From Candidatus Hydrogenedens sp. (GTDB lineage Bacteria; Hydrogenedentota; Hydrogenedentia; Hydrogenedentales; JAEUWI01), in assembly GCA_016125095.1 (NCBI GenBank), contig WGMK01000010.1, positions 138,343 through 202,342 on the forward strand: a DNA stretch of 64,000 nt, written 5' to 3'. This document shows positions 18,131-26,850 of this stretch, piece after piece. Numbering within the stretch: the first letter of the stretch is position 1; each line of letters begins with the position of its first letter. The position numbers were made by a program, and so were the translations under genes. The notes beneath the pieces are model-generated. The model made no database searches and was not told where the DNA came from. It worked only from the letters and a program-made list of their open reading frames with translations.

Positions 18131-18958
18131 ATGACTACCACCGCCACATCGCTGCCCGATATGCAGCATTCAAAGGATACCCGCGGTATCGGGCTCTGGA
18201 AAGTGGGCGTAAAGGAAGTGGAGATTCCGCTTCGGGTGCGCCAGCGCGACGGCGAAGTGCAGACCGTACACGCCATTACCTCCATGGGCGTCGATTGCTC
18301 GAAGCTGGAGAAGGGCGTGAACATGTCGCGCTTCATGGTCCAGCTCTCCGAGTGGGCCGGCGGGCACGTGTTCGGCCTCGACCTCAAGGATTTCCTGCAC
18401 GACATGCGCGAAGTGCTCGAGGCAGAGTCGGCGCACTGCGACCTGCGGTTCCGCTACTTCATTCAGAAGCCCGCGCCCGTGACCGGGCTGGTGGCCCCGA
18501 TGGCCGTTACCGCCTCCTTCTCGGGCAGCCTGCTGCCGGTGGAAGGCGGCGAAGCCGAGTATAAGCTTATCGTCGGCGTCGAGATTCCGATTGCCAATTG
18601 CTGCCCCTGCAGCAAGGCGATTTCGGACTATGGCGCGCACAACCAGCGCACCTTCATCCGCGCGCAGGTGCATGTGGATACCGCCCCGGACGCCCCGAAG
18701 GTGTGGATCGAGGATCTCGTGTCCGAGCTGGAGCAGGCAGCTTCGTGCCCCGTGTTCCCGGTGCTCAAGCGCCAGGACGAAAAGTGGGTGACCGAGCGAC
18801 AGTACGACAACCCGAAGTTCGTGGAAGACGTTATCCGCGATGCGACGCTGGTGCTGCGCGGCGTCAAGGGCGTACTGGGCTTCTCGCTCGAAGTCGAGGC
18901 GCTCGAAAGCATCCACGCGCACAACGCCTGGGCGGCCCACCGCGAGAACTTCGCGTAG
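18131..18958 (+). CDS. folE2: GTP cyclohydrolase I, type IB (FolE2)
   Basis: The enzyme converts GTP to 7,8-dihydroneopterin triphosphate, the first step of folate (and queuosine) synthesis. At 275 residues with the metal-site segment IANCCPCSKAISDYGAHNQR it matches the FolE2 family, which works with several divalent metals rather than strictly zinc. It lies 94 bases after sufE on the same strand. A strong terminator is placed 22 bases after its stop, so sufS-sufE-folE2 form one unit. FolE2 is often used when zinc is scarce; no zinc-responsive site was recognised. Confidence 0.93.
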   Translation: MTTTATSLPDMQHSKDTRGIGLWKVGVKEVEIPLRVRQRDGEVQTVHAITSMGVDCSKLEKGVNMSRFMVQLSEWAGGHVFGLDLKDFLHDMREVLEAESAHCDLRFRYFIQKPAPVTGLVAPMAVTASFSGSLLPVEGGEAEYKLIVGVEIPIANCCPCSKAISDYGAHNQRTFIRAQVHVDTAPDAPKVWIEDLVSELEQAASCPVFPVLKRQDEKWVTERQYDNPKFVEDVIRDATLVLRGVKGVLGFSLEVEALESIHAHNAWAAHRENFA

Positions 18959-18980
18959 GAATCGCTACCCTGTATTACCA

Positions 18981-19014
18981 AGCGGCGGCATGTTTGGCAT
19001 GCCGCCGCTTTTTG
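18981..19014 (+). terminator. Intrinsic terminator after folE2
   Basis: A perfect 12-bp stem (18981-18992 with 18998-19009), 5-nt loop TTTGG, is followed by TTTTG. It closes the sufS-sufE-folE2 operon; the next gene begins 21 bases later. Confidence 0.92.
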
Positions 19015-19034
19015 TATTCTGCTACGATGCGGCC

Positions 19035-21068
19035 ATGAACCCATCGCGCACCTTGATCGTATTCCTGCTGTTTGCGTTGCCGTCCTTAGCTGAAGAGCCG
19101 GCGCAACCGCCTTCGGCCTTTGGCTTCGATGCGCCGCAAACGGCTGCGCCGCCGCCTCCGCAGGCGGAAGAGGCGGACCCCAACGCAGCGCCGGGCGAAT
19201 CCGAGAAGCCCTTCCATACCCTGTCGTTGCGGGCGCGGGTGTCCCAACTGATGCTCGCCACGATGGAAGGGCAGAAGCAGCCCAATGTGCAGGACATGGG
19301 TTACCTGCAGCGCTACACCCCTGCAGGGGCGATCATCGACCATAGCGTGCATCCGGACCTGGCGCAGGCCTATGTGGCCAAACTCAAGGGCGTGGAAAAA
19401 ATCTCGGGCGTGCCCTTCTGGGTGGGCACCGATATCTACAAACTGACGCGCGCCGAGCGGACTTTGGCCAGCGCGTTTGTGCAAATCCCATCGCCCCTGG
19501 CGGCAGCCGCCGCGCGCGACGAGCCCACGCAGCGCAAACTGGGCCGGCTGATTGCAGACCACTTGACGGCGATGGGCTTCAACCTGCACCTCGGGCCGGC
19601 GCTTTCGCTCGCGCCTTCCATGCCGGGCGCCGCGCCCTCCATCGCCTATTTCGGCAGCGACCCCGCATTCGCTTCAGACTGTGGGACGCGCGTGCTGTCG
19701 GAGTTGATAGCCGGCGGTATCGATGCGGTGCCCATGGGCTTTCCGGGCGGCGCGTTCAACCGCGAACCACATGCACCTTCTGCGCTCGTGACTCCCGAGC
19801 CGCTACTCATGGAATCCGATCTGCTTCCCTTCGTGCGCGCCATCGAGACCGGCGTGCCGATCATGCATGTGGGCACGACGCTGGTACCCACTATCGACAC
19901 AGCGGCGCGTCCGGCCTGCCTGAGCGACGCCGTGATGAAGACGCTGCTGCGCGACAAACTCGGCTTTCAGGGCGTGGTGATGGCGGGTCCGCTTGATGCG
20001 CCCGAGCTGGCCTCGCAATACGACCCGGCTGAGTCGGCGCTGCTAGCGCTTCGCAATGGTGCCGACCTGCTGTACTTCGAGACGCAGCCCTCGCTCGTCA
20101 TGCGCGTGGTGGATAAGCTCGTCTCGGCGGTCGAACAGGGACTGCTTCCCGAGGCGACCATCAACGCCGCGCTCGAGCGCATTCTTGCGGCTAAGCTCGG
20201 CGTGGACGCCGCCAAGCGCCCGGTGCCCGACAGCGACAAGTCGCGCCAGCTGGAGAAGCGCAAAGACCTGCTGGAGGAAGTGCGCGACATCGAGCGGCGT
20301 TCCATCACGATTATTCAGAACAACGGCAACCTGCTGCCGCTCGAGCGGGTCGATGGTCCCATCGGGGTGACCGGGGTATTCAGCGTCGAGGCCTTCAAGG
20401 ACCAGATGGAGGAGTACCTGAAGCCGATCTCGCAGCAGCCCATCAAGACCGCGCAATATGGCGGGCGGATTCCGGACTTCGAGATCGACCGTCTCACGCG
20501 GCATATCCGCGGCATCCGCACCGTGGTGGCGGTGCTGACGGACGACATCGAGCCGCAGGGCGGGCGCGAGTTGATACAAGGACTCAAGGCCAAGGGAGCC
20601 GCCGTCGTGCTCGTACTGCTCGGACACCCGGGCAATGCGCGCTTTTACCGCGAGGCTGACGCGATCGTGCTGGGCTATTGCGAGGCCGTGACGCATGCCA
20701 TCACCCTGGAGTCGGTCGCGGAGGTCATCATGGGCGAGCCCCCGGTGACCGTGATGGGCGACGGTCCGGATTTTCATGTGAAGCGCGGCGAGGAGCGCAC
20801 CTACGACCTCTTGGAAGTCTGCCGCGCGCCCGCCGGTATGCTGCCGGTCGCCATCGACGAACTCTACCGGGTTGGAAGGGCGGTGTCCTACAGTCCCGGC
20901 GACGCAGTAAAGAGCGCCGAGTGGCTATTTGGAGACGGCTCGCGGATCAAGAAGTCCACCGCCGTTCATGCCTTCGAAACCGCAGGCCGCTATCCCGTGA
21001 CGCTCACCGTGACCGACCAGCACAAGAACGAGTCCTCGGGTACGTTCTACATGGTGGTCGAAGAGTAG
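19035..21068 (+). CDS. Secreted GH3-like protein with C-terminal PKD domain, likely catalytically inactive
   Basis: A 677-residue exported protein (signal peptide at 1-18, then a Pro/Ala/Glu-rich linker). Residues about 55-400 follow the GH3 (beta-N-acetylhexosaminidase, NagZ-type) barrel, for example GTDIYKLTRAER and LIADHLTAMGFNLHLGPALS. The C-terminal GH3 layers follow, then a PKD-like domain at about 615-677 (WLFGDGSRIK, VTLTVTD). The family's nucleophile Asp, expected in an SDD/SDAM motif, is replaced: the sequence reads GVVMAGPLDAPEL with Ala317-Gly318. The KHFPGHG loop with its catalytic His is also degraded to MGFPGGAFN. It is therefore probably a binding or scaffolding pseudoenzyme, or a GH3 with altered chemistry. 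Confidence 0.8.
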   Translation: MNPSRTLIVFLLFALPSLAEEPAQPPSAFGFDAPQTAAPPPPQAEEADPNAAPGESEKPFHTLSLRARVSQLMLATMEGQKQPNVQDMGYLQRYTPAGAIIDHSVHPDLAQAYVAKLKGVEKISGVPFWVGTDIYKLTRAERTLASAFVQIPSPLAAAAARDEPTQRKLGRLIADHLTAMGFNLHLGPALSLAPSMPGAAPSIAYFGSDPAFASDCGTRVLSELIAGGIDAVPMGFPGGAFNREPHAPSALVTPEPLLMESDLLPFVRAIETGVPIMHVGTTLVPTIDTAARPACLSDAVMKTLLRDKLGFQGVVMAGPLDAPELASQYDPAESALLALRNGADLLYFETQPSLVMRVVDKLVSAVEQGLLPEATINAALERILAAKLGVDAAKRPVPDSDKSRQLEKRKDLLEEVRDIERRSITIIQNNGNLLPLERVDGPIGVTGVFSVEAFKDQMEEYLKPISQQPIKTAQYGGRIPDFEIDRLTRHIRGIRTVVAVLTDDIEPQGGRELIQGLKAKGAAVVLVLLGHPGNARFYREADAIVLGYCEAVTHAITLESVAEVIMGEPPVTVMGDGPDFHVKRGEERTYDLLEVCRAPAGMLPVAIDELYRVGRAVSYSPGDAVKSAEWLFGDGSRIKKSTAVHAFETAGRYPVTLTVTDQHKNESSGTFYMVVEE

Positions 21069-21071
21069 GGG

Positions 21072-22853
21072 TCAAGGTCGCGGCGGGGACGGGCCATCGG
21101 CCGGCGCCAGCGGCTTGAAAGGAAAGCGCTTGTACTTCGGGGCAGGCCTCGCAGTTTCGTCGGTTTGCTCTGGCGTTACGGTCACGTTGGGCGGTGCGCT
21201 GCTCGATTTTGGCAGTGCCGCGCCCCAGGCTGCGGCCGGAGTCGGCTCTTGCGTGGCCTCGCCAAGGCGTTCGTAGATGATGTGCCGCCGGCCGCGGTAC
21301 ACCGCCCGGTAGTTCGCCGCAATGTAGGCTTCCGCCTCCGGAAACCGGTTCGCGGTGCCGCGGCCGCGGACGAACCCCGGCACATCCAGCATGCCCCGCA
21401 GCAGGAACCGCGGCTTGCTTGCGTCGAGCTCTTGCAGAAAATCGATCTTCAGGTTCTGGATGTAGTCCGTATCGACCGCGTGGAAAAAATGGAAGTAATA
21501 GATGTACTTCGTCGCAATACGCGCGTGGGCATAGAGCATGGCGTGCACCATGCCACCGCCGCCCCAATCCAGCGGCTGCACCAGGTCGCCCGGCTGTAGG
21601 TGTTCCTGCAAGAACTCGGCTACCTGATCCGGCCGGCCTTCCATCGGCACTTCCTTGCCGTGTTTGTACAAGGGTCGGAAGTGGTTGTAAGGCTGAAATT
21701 GCTGGAAGCACATGAGGAGCACCAAGAGCGCGGGCAGCAGGCGGCGCACCATGTCGGTCGAATAGGTGTAGGGCGCGAAGACCAGGCCCGCCGCCAGGCT
21801 CATCGCATATTCCATGGGCAGATAGTGATAGCGCCAGAAATTGCCGCTGACGGCCGGCACGGCGGCCAGCGCGACGATGACTCCTGCCAGCAGCATGATG
21901 ATGCGGCGCTGCGCGTCATCGAAGCGGGGATTCGCGAATGCGGCCATCAGACCCACGAGGCCGATTAGGGTCCACTCGTACTGCAATGCGCCAAGAATAC
22001 CGTTTATCATGTAGGTCAGCCGCATTTCGGGCGGGAGTACGCTTCGGTTGGCGGTGATCTGTCCGTAGTACTTGAGGTAGCCCGCCGTGTGCAGAAAGTC
22101 TTCCACAAGGCCGTTGTAAAGCAAATAGCCGAGAAAGCCGAGTAGCGGCAGCGCCATGCCCATGCCGGCCATCACGGCCATTGAAACCGTGCCCCGCAGT
22201 TTCTCGCCGAACCGGCCCTGTCCCGGTACAAGTTCCACCGCGAGATAAATGCAGATAAACGGGAGCACGAAGGCGAACTGGGGCTTGATGGTGGCGGCTG
22301 CGCCGATACAGAGTCCTGACAGCCACGCCCGCCATTGCGGATGCAGGCGTGGTAGTCCCGACGCGCAGGCAATACCGAGTCCGATAGGGATCAGCGCGAT
22401 CAGTTCCCGCTGCAGGGTCCAGACCAACCCGTACGACAAGTGGAGGAAAACAAACAGCAAGGCCGCCGCCCATGCCGCGCGCAGTCCAAGCCGCCATAGG
22501 ATGCCCACCGTGATTGCCATGATAGCGACCAGCACTGCGATCTCGGCGGTGCGGATGCCCAAGTCGTCCCAGCCGAAGAGGCGGCCGATCCACAGATACG
22601 ACAAATAGGAACCCAGCAGGTTCATGTCGAAAAAGTCGCGCCAGGGAAGATAGCCGTAAGTATCCATGAGCCACGCCATGTATACCATCAGCGGCGTATC
22701 GCGCTCGTAGCGCCAGGTCAGTGTATCACGCAGCAGATCGATCAGGAGCCATGTGGAGGGGAGCAGCAGCAAGGCGTACACAACGAATACGCCAAGCCAA
22801 TATTGTAAACGCGCGTTCAGCACGCGCTCCGTGCTCGAATCCTCCCCGGACAT
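21072..22853 (-). CDS. Polytopic GT-C-type glycosyltransferase (mannosyltransferase-like)
   Basis: A 593-residue membrane protein with about ten transmembrane segments in the first 390 residues. A soluble C-terminal part of about 200 residues ends in a Pro-rich tail. The first periplasmic loop carries ERDTPLMVYMAW and WRDFFDMNLLG, the kind of acidic loop expected in GT-C enzymes that use polyprenyl-phosphate sugars. It probably transfers a sugar to a lipid-linked glycan or protein in the periplasm. ATG 22853 is preferred over a GTG eight codons upstream. It is convergent with the GH3-like gene, four bases apart. Confidence 0.72.
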   Translation of the reverse strand: MSGEDSSTERVLNARLQYWLGVFVVYALLLLPSTWLLIDLLRDTLTWRYERDTPLMVYMAWLMDTYGYLPWRDFFDMNLLGSYLSYLWIGRLFGWDDLGIRTAEIAVLVAIMAITVGILWRLGLRAAWAAALLFVFLHLSYGLVWTLQRELIALIPIGLGIACASGLPRLHPQWRAWLSGLCIGAAATIKPQFAFVLPFICIYLAVELVPGQGRFGEKLRGTVSMAVMAGMGMALPLLGFLGYLLYNGLVEDFLHTAGYLKYYGQITANRSVLPPEMRLTYMINGILGALQYEWTLIGLVGLMAAFANPRFDDAQRRIIMLLAGVIVALAAVPAVSGNFWRYHYLPMEYAMSLAAGLVFAPYTYSTDMVRRLLPALLVLLMCFQQFQPYNHFRPLYKHGKEVPMEGRPDQVAEFLQEHLQPGDLVQPLDWGGGGMVHAMLYAHARIATKYIYYFHFFHAVDTDYIQNLKIDFLQELDASKPRFLLRGMLDVPGFVRGRGTANRFPEAEAYIAANYRAVYRGRRHIIYERLGEATQEPTPAAAWGAALPKSSSAPPNVTVTPEQTDETARPAPKYKRFPFKPLAPADGPSPPRP

Positions 22854-22942
22854 TCCCCTGAAATCCTCCCGCTGCACTTCCAGATACCTGCGCTCGCATT
22901 GTAGCGGCGGGCGTCACCTACGTCCAATTCCGGAACATTTCG

Positions 22943-22986
22943 CCAGAAAATAAAGTTGCGCCCGGAGCCGCAGGGCTCCGGGCGCA
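22943..22986 (-). terminator. Intrinsic terminator after the cobalamin-regulated gene
   Basis: Read on the minus strand, a perfect 13-bp stem (22986-22974 with 22969-22957) with a 4-base loop is followed by a T-rich tail ACTTTATTTTC. It lies 18 bases after the stop of the beta-propeller-like gene and insulates it from the GT-C gene. Confidence 0.88.
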
Positions 22987-23004
22987 GTGGCTAGCGTGTG
23001 GGTT

Positions 23005-24060
23005 CTAACGGCGTCGAGCCATGAGTGCTCCGAGGGCGATGGTCGTGATGACCACGGCGCTGCCGCCGACCGGCAGGCCCGGCGTCGGGCCGACGGGGGC
23101 GGGGTCGAGGTCGTCGAACGACAGGGTGAAGTTCTGGCCGCTCTGCTGCACGACGACTTCTTCGTTCGCCACGTTCACGATGACCGTTGTAAAGCCTTCG
23201 TCGCCCGCGGGATCGGTCGTGTTCAGAATAGCGCCAGTATTCGGATTCACCAGCTGCACGCCTCCGGGAAGCCCGAAGCCCTCGCTGCCGTCGATGATCA
23301 GGTTGCCATCGGTCGTGATGCCCGCCACGCCGCCGCTGTAGTAGTCGCCGGCCTGCCCGACCAGGGCACTGTCAGTCGTCCAATCCAGCAGCAGCGTGTT
23401 GTTGTAGGCATCGATGAGCGCGGCGCCGCTGAAGGCCCGCAGTTCGCGCGCGTTGGAGTCCATCGCATACACCGTGTCGGTCGCGCCGTCGTAGGCCACG
23501 TGCGCCGAGAAGCCCGGTTTGGGATCGACCACGTTTGCCTTCGCGACCGGCTTGTTCACGACGGTCACGGGGGCTTGCCCGCCCGATTTCGCGGTCACAT
23601 CGACGATGGCCAGTTCGCTGTTGGGAAACACGCCGGCGTCGATCAGCAGGAGTGTGGGCGAGAGGTAGACGGCGCTGTAATGATTGCGGTTCAGCGCAAC
23701 CGCGGACGGGGCGAAGTTGGCTGGAGCGGTGACGTTGAAGCGGTAGATGTCGCCGGTATAGAGATCGCCGAATCCGCCGGCCCCCATCAGGGCTTCGGTG
23801 CCATCGGGAGACACCGCCAGGAACGAGGGGTCGCCTTCGTATCCCGTGGCGACGGAGGTGAAGCTGTCGACGTTCGGCGCCGTTTGCAGGAATACCGCAT
23901 CGCCGTTGTAGATGATGAGTCTGCCGTCGGGCAGGCCGCCGCCCACGACGCCGTACTTGGCAGTTACCGGGAAATTGGAATAGACGGGAGCGGCCGAAGC
24001 GGCCGTGCAGGCCAAGGCGAGCGCTAGGCCAGAGAGCATAAACTTAGAAACACGAAACAT
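23005..24060 (-). CDS. Secreted beta-propeller-like surface protein with C-terminal sorting signal, under a cobalamin riboswitch
   Basis: A 351-residue protein with signal peptide (SGLALALACTAASAA, cleavage near residue 22). The body of short beta-rich repeats recalls YncE/SMP-30-like propellers: PDGRLIIYNGDAVFLQ, SFLAVSPDGTEALMGAG, VAYDGATDTVYAMDSN, GITTDGNLIIDGSEG. It ends with a short linker and a tripartite tail: GG plus Ser, about 14 hydrophobic residues and ARRR, like GlyGly-CTERM or PEP-CTERM-type signals handled by rhombosortase or exosortase. No enzyme motif is seen. The start at 24060 has AAAGGGG seven bases upstream, and that site lies inside a hairpin of a long cobalamin-riboswitch leader. 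Surface display, propeller-like fold and B12 control suggest cobamide capture, as BtuG does in Bacteroidetes. This is inference; no BtuG homology is claimed. Confidence 0.8.
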   Translation of the reverse strand: MFRVSKFMLSGLALALACTAASAAPVYSNFPVTAKYGVVGGGLPDGRLIIYNGDAVFLQTAPNVDSFTSVATGYEGDPSFLAVSPDGTEALMGAGGFGDLYTGDIYRFNVTAPANFAPSAVALNRNHYSAVYLSPTLLLIDAGVFPNSELAIVDVTAKSGGQAPVTVVNKPVAKANVVDPKPGFSAHVAYDGATDTVYAMDSNARELRAFSGAALIDAYNNTLLLDWTTDSALVGQAGDYYSGGVAGITTDGNLIIDGSEGFGLPGGVQLVNPNTGAILNTTDPAGDEGFTTVIVNVANEEVVVQQSGQNFTLSFDDLDPAPVGPTPGLPVGGSAVVITTIALGALMARRR

Positions 24061-24067
24061 TTTCGTA

Positions 24068-24115
24068 TCCCCTTTCTGGTGTGTGAAATCGCAAAAAGAA
24101 TCAACCAAAAGGGGA
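24068..24115 (-). promoter_or_regulatory. Ribosome-binding-site sequestering hairpin
   Basis: On the minus strand TCCCCTTTTGG (24115-24105) can pair with CCAGAAAGGGGA (24079-24068), ten Watson-Crick pairs plus one T-G pair and a single bulge, closing a 25-nt loop. The second arm contains the Shine-Dalgarno sequence of the 24060 gene. It is the likely expression platform of the cobalamin riboswitch, acting on translation. A short GGCCCC/GGGGCC hairpin just upstream (near 24130-24150) could be part of the switch. Confidence 0.72.
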
Positions 24116-24204
24116 AAAGCAGGCAGGCGGCCCCAAGGGGCCGTAGCGCCCGGAGGCGCGTATTCCTGCGGCAACCTTTCCGCGAAGCTGCTGCACGATA
24201 GGCG

Positions 24205-24385
24205 TGGCTTGGTCTGTCTTCTGGCTTCCGGCTCAGCCTACTTGCCGCGCCTTCCCGCCTTTGCAGGCAGTGGCATTGTTGCGGCGTTCGTCCCCGGTTA
24301 CAGCAGCGCGACTGCGACGGATTCCCACCGTCTTCCAGTTTCCAAGCGCACGGGTCTTAACGTTGTTCAATCAAGGGGTGTTGTT
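24205..24385 (-). promoter_or_regulatory. Cobalamin (AdoCbl-type) riboswitch
   Basis: On the minus strand the family's conserved blocks appear in order. They are GGAAACTGG then GGTGGGAATCC (24345-24316), CAGTCGCGCTGCTGTAACC (24315-24294), the B12 box GCCACTG at 24274-24268 within AATGCCACTGCC, and the 3' signature GCCGGAAGCCAGAAGACAG followed by ACC (24232-24211). The edges are approximate because the P1 pairing was not resolved. It lies in the 408-base stretch between two genes and directs the beta-propeller-like gene. In this riboswitch class, bound cobalamin normally lowers expression. Confidence 0.93.
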
Positions 24386-24435
24386 ATTCGTTGCCGGGCC
24401 GCCCTCCCTGCCGCGTTCGTTGCGGCTGCGGCGAA

Positions 24436-24465
24436 GCATAACAGACCGATAGCGCGGCTGCCAAA
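24436..24465 (-). promoter_or_regulatory. Probable promoter of the cobalamin-riboswitch transcript
   Basis: On the minus strand TTGGCA (24465-24460), an 18-base spacer and TATGCT (24441-24436) resemble a sigma-70-type promoter (5 of 6 and 4 of 6 matches). It would give a leader of about 370 nt covering the whole riboswitch. It sits just downstream of the stop of the preceding gene. Confidence 0.5.
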
Positions 24466-24468
24466 CGG

Positions 24469-26850
24469 TCAGGATTCGCCGTCTTCCGGGGCAGTGTCCG
24501 CTTCCTCGGGGGCCGTGTCCGCTTCCTCGGGAGCAGCCGAGTCTGTCGCGCCGTCGTCGATGTCCTCCTCCGGCACAATCAGCGACGGGATCGGCTCCAG
24601 CTTGAGAATCCGGGTCTCGCCCGCATTGAGCGCCAGCACGAACCCGTCCGTCTCCGGCCAGCCGATGGTCGGGTCGAGCAGGTCGGTTACCTTAAAGTAG
24701 CCCCCAAGATCGAGCGTGCGTTCGCCTACCTGGCGGCCGTGGATGGTGATGATGCCGTTGCCGAAATACGCCGTGTCGATGTAGCGGCCCGTGGTGGGCA
24801 GGAACAGGCTCGGCTGCTCGAGGATGCGCAGGATCTCGCGGAGCATCGCCGGCGTCATTCCCGGGTCGGCCAGAAAGACCGAGGTCCAGCCGGCCGAAAG
24901 CGTTTTAATGGCCAGGCTGCTTTTTTCCGTAGCCTCGTAGGCGCCAATCGTGTCGGCGTCCTCGTCGTCGATGTAGAAGAGCGGGGCCATCTTTTCCCGC
25001 AGCCCATAGGTCTCGTTCTCCCGAACCCAGCGGCCCTGCAACAGCATCCGCGATCCGCCGAGGGACTCGCCGTCGAACATCTTGACCTTGATACCCGTCA
25101 GTTCGGAAATCCGGCCCACAGCCGCCATGTCGCGGATGTATCCAGGCGCGTATTGCCAGATGACGGCCGAACGCTCGGCGGCGAACCGCTGGTGCATGCG
25201 TTCCAGATACTCGACCGAGAGGGAGAACGCATCGAGGAAGAAATACACGGGGGCTTCCGGTCCGCGTCCTTCAATGAAATCGCTGAAGAGCACATAGCGC
25301 ACGGGCACGCCGGACTGCGCCGCGGCATCACGGCCGCCACGCAGCAGCGAGGTGTTGAGTTGTCCCGCCGAACGCTGGAACGCGCGGCTGTTCTCGTCGA
25401 GCACCACCACCACGCCGGGCTTGTCGAACGAGGCGGCATCGGGCGTGCCTTCGTCTTCCGGCGACGCTTCCGGGGTCAATCGGTATTCCGGGTTCACCTC
25501 GCAATAGGCTTGCTGCAGTTTCTCGAAATAGGCCCACTGTTCTTCATCATGCAGCCATCCCTCGGCATGCGGATCGGACCAGATGAGCCCGTGGCCCCGC
25601 GACGCGGCGAAGCCGAAGTTTCGGGCCTGCACGTTGTACACGTCGTCGGCGCGGAGTCCTTCGAGCCGCGTAATCGCGCCCGAGATGGGGTCGCGGGCCA
25701 CGCCCGTACGCGTGTCGTCCAAGTGGAACCACAGCTTGCCGTGCAGCTTCGCGCTGTCTACAGGCCCCATCACCCCGCCCGTACCGCCGATACCACGATT
25801 CGCATACGAAACCGGCGAAATAAAACCATCGAACTCGCTGGTCAGCAGCCGCTCGAGGGCATGATGTCCCGACGCGTTCGAGGCCTCTTCGAGGCCATAC
25901 CCGTAGCGCGTGAGAATCCAGGTCTTGTCGCCCACCGCCTCGCGCAGGGTCGTTGCGAAGTGAGCGAGCGTGTTCGCCATCATCTCGCTGTAGAACTGCT
26001 GGAAATCATGCAGCGGCGCGTCGGCCGGGGGATAGAGAAACGTCTTCGCCAGGCTTGCCACGTTCGGATACTCGGGCACCAGCGGCGCCGGCAGCGCGTC
26101 GCGTTTCCACGCCTGCGCCGTGGCGGTTTCTGAACCGTAACGCGTCACCAGCCACTCCCGGAATGCGGCCTCGCAACTCGGCGAACGGTCGTATCCGCCG
26201 GTATATTTCCAGGCCTGCTCTTCCAGTCCCGCGAGCGCGTACCCGGCAACGCGGTCGGCGTACTCGCTCTTGCCCACGGCCTCCGCAATGTACTTCGATT
26301 CCTGCGCGGCGTAGCGCTGCCACTCGGGAGAAGTCGGCGAGACCCACCGCTGCGAGGTCGCGGGGTCTTCCAGTACCGCTGTGGCGTTACGATCCAGCCA
26401 GCGCTCGGGCGGGTCCAGTCGCAGCTCGAGCACCACCCGGGCATGGGGGTCCTGCGCCACGACCTGGCCGATTTTTTCCAGTACACGCGACGCGTCCCAC
26501 GGCTCCTGCCAGGTCAGGTTCGCGGGAAACATGTACAGGTGCAACTGATGCCGCCCGGCGATTTCTACCTGCGCCTCGAAGATCTTCCATTCTTCCGGGT
26601 TCCGCGGCGAGGCGTAGAACATCATCGGGGGCGCGGCCGGGTTAATCCAGGCGGGCTCATCGCTTTCAGTTTCCAGCATGCCCGCCGAATCCAGCTGCTG
26701 CTGCACCTCGGGCGGCAGCGGCGGCAGCGAGTCCGACACCGAAAGTCTCCCGAGCCACAAGCCCAAGCCGCCCGTCGCCACGGCCAGAAGCAGCAGCGCG
26801 AGCAGGTAGGTGGTCAGCGTGGGTTCTTTACCGAGCGCGCGACGCCACAT
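24469..26850 (-). CDS. Membrane-anchored GH42-like glycoside-hydrolase-related protein
   Basis: A 793-residue protein with one N-terminal transmembrane segment (about 14-34) and a large extracytoplasmic part. The segment AFREWLVTRYGSETATAQAW resembles the conserved region of GH42 beta-galactosidase-like barrels, preceded by YALAGLEEQAW, which could hold the acid/base Glu. A C-terminal beta-sandwich-like part follows, and the protein ends in a short acidic repeat (two APEEADT units). It starts 23 bases before the stop of the upstream prenyl synthase gene, so translation is likely coupled. Substrate and activity are not deducible. Confidence 0.65.
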   Translation of the reverse strand: MWRRALGKEPTLTTYLLALLLLAVATGGLGLWLGRLSVSDSLPPLPPEVQQQLDSAGMLETESDEPAWINPAAPPMMFYASPRNPEEWKIFEAQVEIAGRHQLHLYMFPANLTWQEPWDASRVLEKIGQVVAQDPHARVVLELRLDPPERWLDRNATAVLEDPATSQRWVSPTSPEWQRYAAQESKYIAEAVGKSEYADRVAGYALAGLEEQAWKYTGGYDRSPSCEAAFREWLVTRYGSETATAQAWKRDALPAPLVPEYPNVASLAKTFLYPPADAPLHDFQQFYSEMMANTLAHFATTLREAVGDKTWILTRYGYGLEEASNASGHHALERLLTSEFDGFISPVSYANRGIGGTGGVMGPVDSAKLHGKLWFHLDDTRTGVARDPISGAITRLEGLRADDVYNVQARNFGFAASRGHGLIWSDPHAEGWLHDEEQWAYFEKLQQAYCEVNPEYRLTPEASPEDEGTPDAASFDKPGVVVVLDENSRAFQRSAGQLNTSLLRGGRDAAAQSGVPVRYVLFSDFIEGRGPEAPVYFFLDAFSLSVEYLERMHQRFAAERSAVIWQYAPGYIRDMAAVGRISELTGIKVKMFDGESLGGSRMLLQGRWVRENETYGLREKMAPLFYIDDEDADTIGAYEATEKSSLAIKTLSAGWTSVFLADPGMTPAMLREILRILEQPSLFLPTTGRYIDTAYFGNGIITIHGRQVGERTLDLGGYFKVTDLLDPTIGWPETDGFVLALNAGETRILKLEPIPSLIVPEEDIDDGATDSAAPEEADTAPEEADTAPEDGES

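Noticed and set aside
24061..24468. A small gene in the 408-base gap, for example on the plus strand
   Set aside because: The conserved bases match a cobalamin riboswitch on the minus strand; the open frames here are short and have no ribosome binding site.
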